A DNA stretch of 64,000 nucleotides from CAWDXG01 sp963822115. GTDB taxonomy: Bacteria > Myxococcota_A > Polyangia > Polyangiales > Polyangiaceae. Position 1 is the stretch's first letter. Each line of letters begins with the position of its first letter. Position numbers and translations under genes: made by a program. Shown here piece by piece: positions 55,364 through 63,324 of this stretch. The stretch is taken from the NCBI GenBank assembly GCA_963822115.1, contig CAWGGM010000008.1:682001-746000 (forward strand). Reading direction: 5' to 3'. The notes under the pieces were generated by a model. It did not search any database, was not told the origin of the DNA, and saw only the letters and a program-made list of their open reading frames with translations.

Positions 55364-56563
55364 TCACCCCACGCGCCGCAACGCCCGCGCCAGCCGATCT
55401 TCACCCACACCCTCCGCCACCTCGTCGAACAGCTCGCGCAGCGGATGGCACGCGCTGCGCTCGGCGGCACGGCGGATGCGCTCGAGATCGTCCGCGTCGC
55501 GCGACGCGCCGAGCGCGATGGCTGCCTCGGCGCGCACGCGCGGGGGTAGCGTGGGTTCGTCCACCGCGCGGCGCAGGGCATCCTCGTCGGCCGCGTTCTG
55601 GCGGTACGCGTCGCCGCCGTGTTCCTTCCGGAGCAGCGCGCGGACGCGTTCGAGCGGCGAACCCGTACTCTGCACGGAAAGTGATAGCGGCAGCACGGGA
55701 GCGCGCCCGGCGCGGTCACGATAGCGCTGCAACGCACCCTGTGTACGCTCGAGTACGGCTTCGTCGATCTGGACGCCGGTATGGCTCTGCAGCGCCGGCG
55801 CGCCATCCAGCTTCACTTCCTTGCCCGAGCGTAGCGCGATGCGCAGTGCCAAGCGCCGAGCCGGATCGGCAGCCTCGACAGCATCCACACTCGAGATATC
55901 CGAGTAGGCCATGAAACGCTCGTACCCGAGCGTGCGCACGCTGACACCGTCGTCGCCGATGGTGAGCATGATCCGCCAGAAGGCCAAGGCGAACATGGGG
56001 GCGAGCGCCAGCGTCACGACCCAACCCGACTCCACCACCACCGTGCCGAGCAGGACGAACAACAGCATGGAAAGAGCCACGACGGCCACAACCGCCAGAC
56101 CCATCGGCTTGCGATACATCACCTCGGTGCGACGGTGCTCCGCGTCGAGTTGCAGAACCTCTTGCAGACGGCGCGCAGTCTCCAGTGTGTCGACATGAAC
56201 AAGAACCGGACCGGACCCCTCGAGGAGAACCAGAGCCGGACCGCCCTCGACTGCCGGCAACGCGCGTTGGACAGGCAACCCGCCGCGCACCCTCTCCCGA
56301 AGCACGATCAACCGCTCGCCCTCGTACAGCCCCTCGCGCGCCGCAGCGAGCGGCTCGCGACTCTTCACCGGCAGGAGGCCGTTCGAGAGGGCGGCGAAGC
56401 TCGCCCAACCTGCGAGCATCAGCACGGCACCGAACTCGACGAGCCCAGGCAGCTCGAACGACGCGACCGCCAATATTGTCCCCGCCACCGCGACCCACAG
56501 TGACAGCCTCGTCAGCGCTCGATTCGCTCGATACGCCCGCGCCCCTTCAAACGTGATTTTCAC
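55364..56563 (-). CDS. Membrane protein with PH-like domain, unknown
   Basis: A 399-residue protein with two hydrophobic hairpins: residues about 20-60 (LSLWVAVAGTILAVASFELP, GAVLMLAGWASFAALSNGLL) and about 155-200 (PMGLAVVAVVALSMLLFVLL). A middle stretch (GDDGVSVRTLGYERFMAYSD, ISSVDAVEAADPARRLALRI) looks like a bacterial PH-like domain of the kind found in membrane-anchored DUF-type proteins. The C-terminal 80 residues are helical. No signal peptide; inner-membrane location is likely. Function unknown. Confidence 0.7.
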   Translation of the reverse strand: MKITFEGARAYRANRALTRLSLWVAVAGTILAVASFELPGLVEFGAVLMLAGWASFAALSNGLLPVKSREPLAAAREGLYEGERLIVLRERVRGGLPVQRALPAVEGGPALVLLEGSGPVLVHVDTLETARRLQEVLQLDAEHRRTEVMYRKPMGLAVVAVVALSMLLFVLLGTVVVESGWVVTLALAPMFALAFWRIMLTIGDDGVSVRTLGYERFMAYSDISSVDAVEAADPARRLALRIALRSGKEVKLDGAPALQSHTGVQIDEAVLERTQGALQRYRDRAGRAPVLPLSLSVQSTGSPLERVRALLRKEHGGDAYRQNAADEDALRRAVDEPTLPPRVRAEAAIALGASRDADDLERIRRAAERSACHPLRELFDEVAEGVGEDRLARALRRVG

Positions 56564-56578
56564 CGCGCCCCCGCGCTC

Positions 56579-57409
56579 TCAGTCGAGCGACAGCGTAGCG
56601 CGGTACACCGCGAGGAAGTACAGCGGCACGTGGTAGCCGTGCAGGCCGTAGGTGTTGTCACCGGGCACGCCGAGCACCTGCAGCAGGAACAGGTCGCTGT
56701 TTCCGTGCCGTGGCGGGACCAGCCCGGGCCGCGTTCCGTAGACGAAACCGACGGGCACCTCGGTCTTGCGCGTGCCGTCCTTCGGTAGGTCCATCACGCG
56801 GACCATCGGGCCAATCGCGCCGAAGTCGCGATGCCGGTAGAAGAGCGTGGTGTCGTTCACGACCATGGTGCCGCGGTCGTGGACCGTCGCATACAGCCAG
56901 TCGAACGAGCTATCTTGCCGCCCTTCCCAACGGAAGGTGGTCTTGTTGATCAAGAACAGGAAGTCGAGCGGCACGACGAGCTGGAAGCGCCCCTCGCCGT
57001 AGGCGAAGCCCTGCGTGTCGAACTTGCCGGCCTTCTCGCGATCGATGCGCGCCTTGAAGGTCTGCGACTCGCCCGGAGCGAACACCAGGTTCCGGTACAC
57101 CCCGCGATAGCCGAGGCTGCCGCCCAGCGTGAACAGGAACACGCGGGCATCCATGTTGATACTGCCGTCGGCGTACGGATAGCTCAGGATGCCGCCGGCA
57201 CGCGTGGTCAGCATGCTCATGCCGGGCTCGAGGTCCGAGCGGTTCTGCAGACTGAGCTGGCTGCCCACCGTGTACGCATCCATGTGCGCGTAGTTGCCGG
57301 GCTTGGGTGCGTTCAGGAAGTAGTCACGCGGCTCCTCGGCGCGCGCCGGTAGCGCGACGAACAGCGCCAGCCCACCGATCGCCCACGCAATAGCCGCCCC
57401 GATCCGCAT
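56579..57409 (-). CDS. Secreted or outer-membrane-associated protein, unknown
   Basis: A 276-residue protein with a Sec signal peptide (MRIGAAIAWAIGGLALFVAL, cleavage near ARA-EE) from the ATG at 57409. The mature part is strand-rich with aromatic residues: GMSMLTTRAGGILSYPYADG, LYATVHDRGTMVVNDTTLFY, PLYFLAVYRATLSLD at the C terminus, ending in a hydrophobic strand as outer-membrane beta-barrels often do. No barrel family could be named. It follows the membrane protein gene on the same strand, 15 bases away, so the two may be co-transcribed. Confidence 0.65.
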   Translation of the reverse strand: MRIGAAIAWAIGGLALFVALPARAEEPRDYFLNAPKPGNYAHMDAYTVGSQLSLQNRSDLEPGMSMLTTRAGGILSYPYADGSINMDARVFLFTLGGSLGYRGVYRNLVFAPGESQTFKARIDREKAGKFDTQGFAYGEGRFQLVVPLDFLFLINKTTFRWEGRQDSSFDWLYATVHDRGTMVVNDTTLFYRHRDFGAIGPMVRVMDLPKDGTRKTEVPVGFVYGTRPGLVPPRHGNSDLFLLQVLGVPGDNTYGLHGYHVPLYFLAVYRATLSLD

Positions 57410-57449
57410 GTGCGTCCACGTTATTCGCTTTGTGTGGCGTTCCCAAGCC

Positions 57450-58133
57450 CTACCTCGCGCGCTGCACCACGCTGAGCACGATCGGCCAGCGCTGTCCCGC
57501 CCGGCGGAATGCCGGTCTGAACCCGTAGCCGACGGCATCGAGCCGCTCCGGCGAGATCTTCCCGTGGCGCCAGAGGTAGCGGAACACCGCGTCGGCACGC
57601 GCCTGGCTCGCGTCGATCTCGCGGCGCTCGCGCCGCACGCTGCCGCCGGGGTCGCGAGCACTGTACACCTCGATGCGCAACAGCTGCAGCTCCGGGTGGC
57701 GCCGCATCAACTCGACCACGGCGTCGAGCATCTTCTGCGTTGCGCGGGGTGGCAGCGGGCGCCCCGGCGGCGCCTGGAGGTGGCCCGCGACGAGGATGCG
57801 CAAGCCGTTGCACGAGACCCGGGCGAGCTGTCCGCCGAGCGCATCGCGACACGCTGGGCGCTCGGCTTCGGGCACGGCGGAATCCATACGGGCAGGCCGC
57901 ACATCACGCCCTCCCGTATCCGGCTCGGCCTCTGTTCCCGCGTCCGCCACTGCCGCGTCTCCAACCCCGCCGGAACTTTCCGACACCACTAGAGCCGTGG
58001 AAGCAGGCGGCGCCGGGCGGCCCCCCGGTTCGCTCTGCGGCGGCAGGCGCGTCGAGCACCCGACGGCCAGCGCGAAGCCAAACGCGAGCGCCGCGGGAGC
58101 GTGACGAGCTGAGGACATTCCGGCTAGTATCAT
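57450..58133 (-). CDS. OmpA-domain lipoprotein
   Basis: A predicted lipoprotein of 227 residues from the ATG at 58133, which has aggagg close upstream (spacer only three bases); the alternative ATG at 58118 would give a compact signal (MSSARHAPAALAFGFALAVG, then CSTRL). A Pro/Gly-rich linker leads to an OmpA/MotB C-terminal domain: QLLRIEVYSARDPGGSVRRE, SQARADAVFRYLWRHGKISP and RLDAVGYGFRPAFRRAG. The usual NxRR peptidoglycan-binding segment is RERREIDASQARAD here. It probably anchors the outer membrane to the cell wall. Divergent from the MYXO-CTERM gene. Confidence 0.82.
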   Translation of the reverse strand: MILAGMSSARHAPAALAFGFALAVGCSTRLPPQSEPGGRPAPPASTALVVSESSGGVGDAAVADAGTEAEPDTGGRDVRPARMDSAVPEAERPACRDALGGQLARVSCNGLRILVAGHLQAPPGRPLPPRATQKMLDAVVELMRRHPELQLLRIEVYSARDPGGSVRRERREIDASQARADAVFRYLWRHGKISPERLDAVGYGFRPAFRRAGQRWPIVLSVVQRAR

Positions 58134-58220
58134 CCGCCTCCTGGTTCTAGCCCCGACGCGCTCGGGATCGAGCCTCCCAGCCCCGCGCGAGGCCGCGTGC
58201 CGCCGCGCTCTGAGGAATGC

Positions 58221-59105
58221 ATGATCAAGAGTCACTTCCTACGACTGTCCCGCCTTCTCATCGTCCCCGCCACGCTGCTGGCCGTGCTGCTGCTTTCCAC
58301 GGCCGCCCGCGCCGAGGGCCGCGTCGTCTGGAACAACAAGCACCCCCAGGAACGTGACAACCATTCCTGGCATCTGGGGGTCAAGATCTTCCTGCGCCGG
58401 GCGCCGGGTGTTCCGCACATCCCGGTGAAGTTCGAGTTCACCCCCAAGGCCTACTACGAGCGCGACCTGGTCGACGGCGACAAGATCGTCGAGCGCAAGG
58501 TCCCGCTGCACAACAATCCCGCCATCATCGAGGACGTGGACATCGGCTTCCTCGACCCCGGGACGGGGAAGATCCAGAAGCGGACGAAGTTCACCTTCAA
58601 GATCACGCGCGCCCACGACTTCAAGGCGGGCGAGTACCAGGTCAAGCTCCGTGACGCGCGCAACGGCCACATCATCGGGCGGCCCATCACGCTGATCCTC
58701 GGGGGCAAGAACAAGCCAATCGACCGCCGCACGATGGTGTTCAGCGGCAACGTCGGCAAGAAGAAGGCGAAGAAGCGCGAGGAGATGAAGCACGTCGACA
58801 AGAACGGCGACATCAAGAACGAGGGCGCCGGCTCCGGCGGCGACAACGCTTCATCTGGCGATCAGGCATCTAGCGACAACGCCGCCGCGGCCGGCGGCAG
58901 TGACGACAACAGCGCCAGCGACTCGTCCGGCGACGACACCGAGCCCAGCGGCGACAACGGCGCGGACGATGCGCCGCCCTCCATCAAGCAGAAGCCCGGC
59001 TGCAACTGCCGCATCGAAGCGAGCCACACCCCGGCCGATCCGCTGCTGCTGTTCGGCGCTCTGGCGCTGCTGGGCGGCTTCGTAGTCCGCCGCCGCTATC
59101 GGTAG
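58221..59105 (+). CDS. Secreted protein with MYXO-CTERM sorting domain
   Basis: A 294-residue protein with a Sec signal (SRLLIVPATLLAVLLLSTAA, cleavage after ARA) and a C-terminal MYXO-CTERM tail: a Cys pair (GCNCRIEASH), a hydrophobic helix (PLLLFGALALLGGFVV) and RRRYR. MYXO-CTERM proteins are processed and lipid-anchored on the surface of myxobacteria. The folded part (KTFKITRAHDFKAGEYQVKL) is beta-rich, followed by a Gly/Ser/Asp linker of about 65 residues. Function unknown. The start ATG at 58221 has tgagga upstream. Confidence 0.83.
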   Translation: MIKSHFLRLSRLLIVPATLLAVLLLSTAARAEGRVVWNNKHPQERDNHSWHLGVKIFLRRAPGVPHIPVKFEFTPKAYYERDLVDGDKIVERKVPLHNNPAIIEDVDIGFLDPGTGKIQKRTKFTFKITRAHDFKAGEYQVKLRDARNGHIIGRPITLILGGKNKPIDRRTMVFSGNVGKKKAKKREEMKHVDKNGDIKNEGAGSGGDNASSGDQASSDNAAAAGGSDDNSASDSSGDDTEPSGDNGADDAPPSIKQKPGCNCRIEASHTPADPLLLFGALALLGGFVVRRRYR

Positions 59106-59136
59106 CGGCGGGCTCGCAGCACCTCCGGGGATGAAC

Positions 59137-60717
59137 TCAGTTCGTCCCCGGCTGGGCGGGGTTGAGGTTCCAGACCCAGTTGTCGAGCAGCACCAGCGAG
59201 TCGTACAGCGGGTCGCTGGTGTCCCAGAGCGCGATACGGATCTTCATGATCGATCCGGGCTTCGCGTTGCCCGCGGTCGTCAGCCAACCCGTGCCTCCGC
59301 CCATCAGCTGGCTCGCGTTGGGCGGTGTTCCACAGCCCTGGTCGCTCGCGTCGAAGCCCGTGCCCGCCAGCAGCGACGGACCCGACACGCAGGTCGCAGT
59401 GCCGGCAACGGTGCCCGCACAGCCCGTGGGCCCGGCGTCGCACACGGCGAACAGATTCGTCCCCTGGGCCAGGTTCACACCCACCGGATAGCGATTGAAG
59501 TCCGGCGCGATGTAGACGGCGAGGTTCTTGTCCGGCGGATTGTTCGTCACGTTCGCGTCCACCAGCGCGACGAAGAAGTCATTGTACGGCGTGCACACGT
59601 ACTCGGGGAACTCCGCCGACATGAAGAACGAGTTGAACGAGAACGAGCGCGCGTTGGTCGGCACGCGGATACGCAGCGTCAGCATCACAGGGTCGTTGGC
59701 GCGGCTGCCCGTCGGCTTCGGACAGGTGGGGGAGTTGGGCAGCTGTCCACCGTGCGCCGCCAGCCAGTCCTGTGGGAAGCTGCTGGTGCGCTGGTTGTCC
59801 TTGCCGGGCTGGAACGGCGTATAGGACGGATTCGTGTCGCCAGGAGCCGCCGCGGCGCCGGTCGACAGGATGGCGAAACGCTGGCCCTTGATCGGGTAGA
59901 GCGCGCTGCCGAGCTGCGGGCGAACCGCATGCGACACGGGGTTCGGCGTGCCGCTGCCGTCGGCGAGCGTGAGCTGACCGCTGATGACGCCCCAGGTGCG
60001 TTGCGGCAACGGCTCGCTTTCCTTCGTGAACTGACACAGATCCATCGCCCGCGCGTAGTCGAGTGGATCGCTGGTGTTGGTCTGCATGACCTTCACGTCG
60101 CAGGGCGGAGTGACCTCGTCGATCAGCCCGTTGCAGTTGTCGTCGACGGCGTTGCCGATGTACTCGATGGCGCCCGGATTCACTGCGGCAGGTGTAGAGC
60201 TGCACGGCCCCGGCTTGTCGCAGCAGTCGCCGTCCTTCACCATCCAGCCATCGCCGTCGCAGTCGGTGGTCGCACTGTTGCAGCTGCCGCCGGTCCCCGC
60301 GCTGCCGCCGGTCCCCGCGCTGCCGCCGAAGCCCGCGCTGCCGCCGAAGCCCGCGCTGCCGCCGAAGCCCGCGCTGCCGCCGAAGCCCGCGCTGCCGCCG
60401 AAGCCGGCGCTGCCGCCGAAGCCGGAGCTGCCGCCGAAGCCCGAGCTGCCGCCGAAGCCGGAGCTGCCGCCGAAGCCGGAGCTGCCGCCGAAGCCGGAGC
60501 TGCCGCCGAAGCCGGAGCTGCCGCCGAAGCCGGAGCTGCCACCGAAGCCGGAGCTGCCACCCACGCTGCCCCCATCGATCGGTAGGCACTGCCCATTGAC
60601 GAGCACCGTACCGGGTCCGCACTGGGACTCGTCGATCAACGGACCACGTCCGCCGCATTGGGTCAGACCAAGCGCGGTCATCATCGCGCCCACCAGAACC
60701 GGATAGCGGTAGTTCAC
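59137..60717 (-). CDS. Choice-of-anchor lipoprotein with MopE-like motif and SSGFGG repeats
   Basis: A 526-residue lipoprotein from GTG 60717, with agggaggc upstream. The signal (MNYRYPVLVGAMMTALGLTQ) ends in a lipobox Cys21. A Cys-rich start (ESQCGPGTVLVNGQCLPIDG) leads to a long SSGFGG/SAGFGG linker, then DCDGDGWMVKDGDCCDKPGP and PGAIEYIGNAVDDNCNGLID, a MopE-type metal-binding motif. The rest is a choice-of-anchor L-like domain (FSFNSFFMSAEFPEYVCTPY, DTSDPLYDSLVLLDNWVW). Such proteins sit on the myxobacterial cell surface; a calcium or copper role is possible by analogy. Confidence 0.82.
   Translation of the reverse strand: MNYRYPVLVGAMMTALGLTQCGGRGPLIDESQCGPGTVLVNGQCLPIDGGSVGGSSGFGGSSGFGGSSGFGGSSGFGGSSGFGGSSGFGGSSGFGGSSGFGGSAGFGGSAGFGGSAGFGGSAGFGGSAGFGGSAGTGGSAGTGGSCNSATTDCDGDGWMVKDGDCCDKPGPCSSTPAAVNPGAIEYIGNAVDDNCNGLIDEVTPPCDVKVMQTNTSDPLDYARAMDLCQFTKESEPLPQRTWGVISGQLTLADGSGTPNPVSHAVRPQLGSALYPIKGQRFAILSTGAAAAPGDTNPSYTPFQPGKDNQRTSSFPQDWLAAHGGQLPNSPTCPKPTGSRANDPVMLTLRIRVPTNARSFSFNSFFMSAEFPEYVCTPYNDFFVALVDANVTNNPPDKNLAVYIAPDFNRYPVGVNLAQGTNLFAVCDAGPTGCAGTVAGTATCVSGPSLLAGTGFDASDQGCGTPPNASQLMGGGTGWLTTAGNAKPGSIMKIRIALWDTSDPLYDSLVLLDNWVWNLNPAQPGTN
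60283..60564 (-). repeat. 18-bp tandem repeat encoding SSGFGG/SAGFGG linker
   Basis: About fifteen copies of an 18-base unit (ccgaagccggagctgccg on the plus strand) encode the linker of the choice-of-anchor lipoprotein. Copies toward the 3' end of the gene vary (SAGFGG, SAGTGG), the others are near-identical, suggesting recent expansion. Confidence 0.9.
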
Positions 60718-60880
60718 TGCTGCCTCCCTGCGCCGAGCCGCGAGCTTGCGCCCGCGCGCGCGCAGAAGCAATCGGCGTGCCTTTCCGAGATGACGCCTCG
60801 CGGGCGCTGTCGCCGCACGCCAGGCGCTCCCAGGTGGCCCAGCCCGGCACAGCTCGCGACTTCGGCGTCGCACGCGGCCG

Positions 60881-62038
60881 TCAGGCCGGAGCCGCGACGC
60901 AGTCCGCCAGCACTGCCGCACCGTCACGCAGCTCGCGCTCCGGCGTCAGCAGACTGACAATCACGTACGGTTCCGTCTCGAAATCGTAGAACCAGCCGGG
61001 CTGCACCAGCACACCGCGCTCGAGCAGCGCGAGCACCCACTCCTCCTCGCTCCGCGTCGCGGGCAGCCGCACCACGGCGTACCACCCGCCTTCCACGTGC
61101 AAAGGCGTCGCCGCGCTGCCGTCGAGCTCGCGCCGGAGCGCCGCGAGGTTGTCGCGGCAGCGCGCCAGGATCGCCTGCTCCGCCGTGGTACGCGAGCCGA
61201 GCAGCGCGGGCAGCGCCAGCTGCACCGGCGTGCCCACCGAAAGATACGTGTCCGCGACGAGCTCCAGCCGCCCCAGCGCTTCGTCGACCAGCGCCGCCGG
61301 CCCGCCCAGCGCAGCCCAGGCCAGCTTCATCTGGGGCAGAGCAGCGAGCTTCGACAACCCGCCCAGGGAAAACACCAACAGCCCCTGCGCTTCGAGCGCG
61401 CTCGCCGCGCGACGCGGGTCGTCCATGAGCGGGTAGCCCGCGAACACCTCGTCCGAGATCAACGGAAGCCCCAGCTTTTCCAGAGCGCGGAGCTCGTCCT
61501 GCTTCAGGTACGAGCCCGTCGGGTTGTTGGGGCTGACCACGATGATCGCGCGCGTACGCTCGCCCACCCGCCGGCCGAGCTCGTCCAGATCGATGTGCCA
61601 CGCACCGTCGTAGCTCAGCGGATAGCGCGACAGCCGCACGCTCTCGTAGCCGGCGAGGTGCTCGAGCAGCGGATAGCTCGGCGCGGGCACCAGCACCTCG
61701 TCGCCCGGATCGCACAGGAGCTTGAGCGCGAAGCCGTACGCCTCGCTGGTGCTGGCCGTGAGCGCGATCCGCTGCGGCTCCACCTCCACGCCGCGCTCGG
61801 CAAAGTGCGCCGCCACGGCCTGTCGCGCCGCCGGCAGCCCGAACGGCTCGGGCTCGTAGCGAAGGGCCTCCGGCTGCGTCAGGGCCGCGAGGATCGCCTC
61901 CGATGCGTACGGCAACCCGGCCCGGGTCGGATTCGACAGTGTCAGGTCGCGGATGGTGCGCCCGCTGGCTCGCGCCTGGTCGAGCGCCAGAGACAGCGCG
62001 TTGGGCTGGCGATCGATGCCGCTGCGCGAGGAGAACAC
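60881..62038 (-). CDS. Pyridoxal-phosphate aminotransferase, class I/II
   Basis: A 385-residue aminotransferase. It shows the fold-type I order: RDLTLSNPTRAGLPYASEAI, the dimer-contact SEAYGFALKLLCDPGDEVLV, VVSPNNPTGSYLKQDELR, PLISDEVFAGYP, and the PLP Lys in FSLGGLSKLAALPQMKLAW. Conserved Arg for the substrate carboxylate is expected near ATRSEEEWV or later. The GTG at 62038 is preferred over an open upstream part that is antisense to the next gene. Broad aspartate/aromatic-type activity is likely; the exact substrate cannot be told. Divergent from the TraB gene. Confidence 0.88.
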   Translation of the reverse strand: MFSSRSGIDRQPNALSLALDQARASGRTIRDLTLSNPTRAGLPYASEAILAALTQPEALRYEPEPFGLPAARQAVAAHFAERGVEVEPQRIALTASTSEAYGFALKLLCDPGDEVLVPAPSYPLLEHLAGYESVRLSRYPLSYDGAWHIDLDELGRRVGERTRAIIVVSPNNPTGSYLKQDELRALEKLGLPLISDEVFAGYPLMDDPRRAASALEAQGLLVFSLGGLSKLAALPQMKLAWAALGGPAALVDEALGRLELVADTYLSVGTPVQLALPALLGSRTTAEQAILARCRDNLAALRRELDGSAATPLHVEGGWYAVVRLPATRSEEEWVLALLERGVLVQPGWFYDFETEPYVIVSLLTPERELRDGAAVLADCVAAPA

Positions 62039-62119
62039 GGCCCGATTGTGCCCGAGCCAGGGCGCCGGTGCAGCAAGCGACTGGAACGGCGGGCGGTTGT
62101 CGGGTAACGCGGGTCGGAG

Positions 62120-63277
62120 ATGGCCGACGACCACGTCACCCGCATCGAGCACGACGGGCGCGAGATCTTTCTCGTCGGCACCGCGCACATCTCGCAGAAG
62201 AGCGTGGAAGAAGTCGAGCGCGTGATCCGCGCCGAGCGCCCGGACACGGTGTGCGTGGAGCTCGACCAGACCCGCTACGAATCCCTGCTCGACGACAGCC
62301 AGTGGCAGAAGCTCGACCTGTTCCAGGTCATGCGACAGAAGAAGGTGCTGTTCCTGGTGACGAGCCTGGCGCTCACCGCGTACCAGCGGAAGATGGGCGA
62401 GAAGCTCGGCGTGCGCCCCGGCGCGGAGCTGCTCGCGGCGGTACGCACCGCCGAGGAGGTCGGCGCCGAGCTCGTGCTCGCCGACCGCGACATCCAGGCC
62501 ACGCTCAAGCGCACCTGGCACAACGTTTCCTTCTGGAACCGCATGAAGCTGCTCGGCAGCCTGCTGGCGGCGCCCTTCGCGGCAGAAGAGATCACCGAGG
62601 AACAGATCGAGGAGCTCAAGGATCGCGACACGATCTCGGAGATGCTGGATGAGCTGGCCGAGGCGATGCCGCAGGTGAAGGAGCCGCTCATCGACGAGCG
62701 CGACCGCTTCCTGATGAGCCGCATCCAGGAAGCTCCGGGCAAGCGCATCGTCGGCGTGGTCGGCGCCGGCCACGTCAAGGGCATGCTGTCGCACCTGGGC
62801 GAGCAGGTGGACCGCGAGCAGCTGAGCGAGCTTCCGCCGCGCGCGCCCTACGCAGGCCTGTGGAAGTGGATCATCCCGGCCATCGTGCTGTTCGCCTTCT
62901 ACTGGGGCTACACGCAGCACTCCGGCGAGACGCTCAAGCACATGCTGTTCGCCTGGGTGCTGCCCAACTCCATCATGGCTGCGCTCCTATCCATCGTGGC
63001 CGGCGCCAAGCCGCTCACGGTGCTCACGGCCTTCGTGGCCTCGCCCATCACCTCGCTCAATCCGACCATCGGCGCCGGCATGGTGGCGGGCATGGTCGAG
63101 GCGTGGCTGCGCAAGCCGCGCGTGGAGGACGCGCACAACGTCAGCCGCGACGCGCTCAGCCTGCGCGGCATCTACAGAAATCGCGTTACCCGCGTGCTGC
63201 TGGTCGCCATCATGGCCACGCTCGGCTCGGCCATCGGCGCCTGGATCGGCGCCGGCTGGGTGGTCTCGCTGATGTAG
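62120..63277 (+). CDS. TraB/GumN family membrane protein
   Basis: A 385-residue protein of the TraB family (PF01963). The N-terminal domain shows REIFLVGTAHISQKSVEEVE, PDTVCVELDQTRYESL and AELVLADRDIQATLKRTWH, with IVGVVGAGHVKGM, a His/Glu-rich putative metal site related to the Tiki/EreA group. The C-terminal third has about four to five membrane spans (WKWIIPAIVLFAFYWGYTQH, LTVLTAFVASPITSLNPTIG). TraB was first described in Enterococcus pheromone systems, but most bacterial members, including this one, have no known role; a membrane metallo-hydrolase activity is inferred from the fold. Confidence 0.88.
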   Translation: MADDHVTRIEHDGREIFLVGTAHISQKSVEEVERVIRAERPDTVCVELDQTRYESLLDDSQWQKLDLFQVMRQKKVLFLVTSLALTAYQRKMGEKLGVRPGAELLAAVRTAEEVGAELVLADRDIQATLKRTWHNVSFWNRMKLLGSLLAAPFAAEEITEEQIEELKDRDTISEMLDELAEAMPQVKEPLIDERDRFLMSRIQEAPGKRIVGVVGAGHVKGMLSHLGEQVDREQLSELPPRAPYAGLWKWIIPAIVLFAFYWGYTQHSGETLKHMLFAWVLPNSIMAALLSIVAGAKPLTVLTAFVASPITSLNPTIGAGMVAGMVEAWLRKPRVEDAHNVSRDALSLRGIYRNRVTRVLLVAIMATLGSAIGAWIGAGWVVSLM

Positions 63278-63324
63278 CGGGATTCGTGCGGCCCGGGCCA
63301 CGCCGACGCGGTATCATTCGCGCC

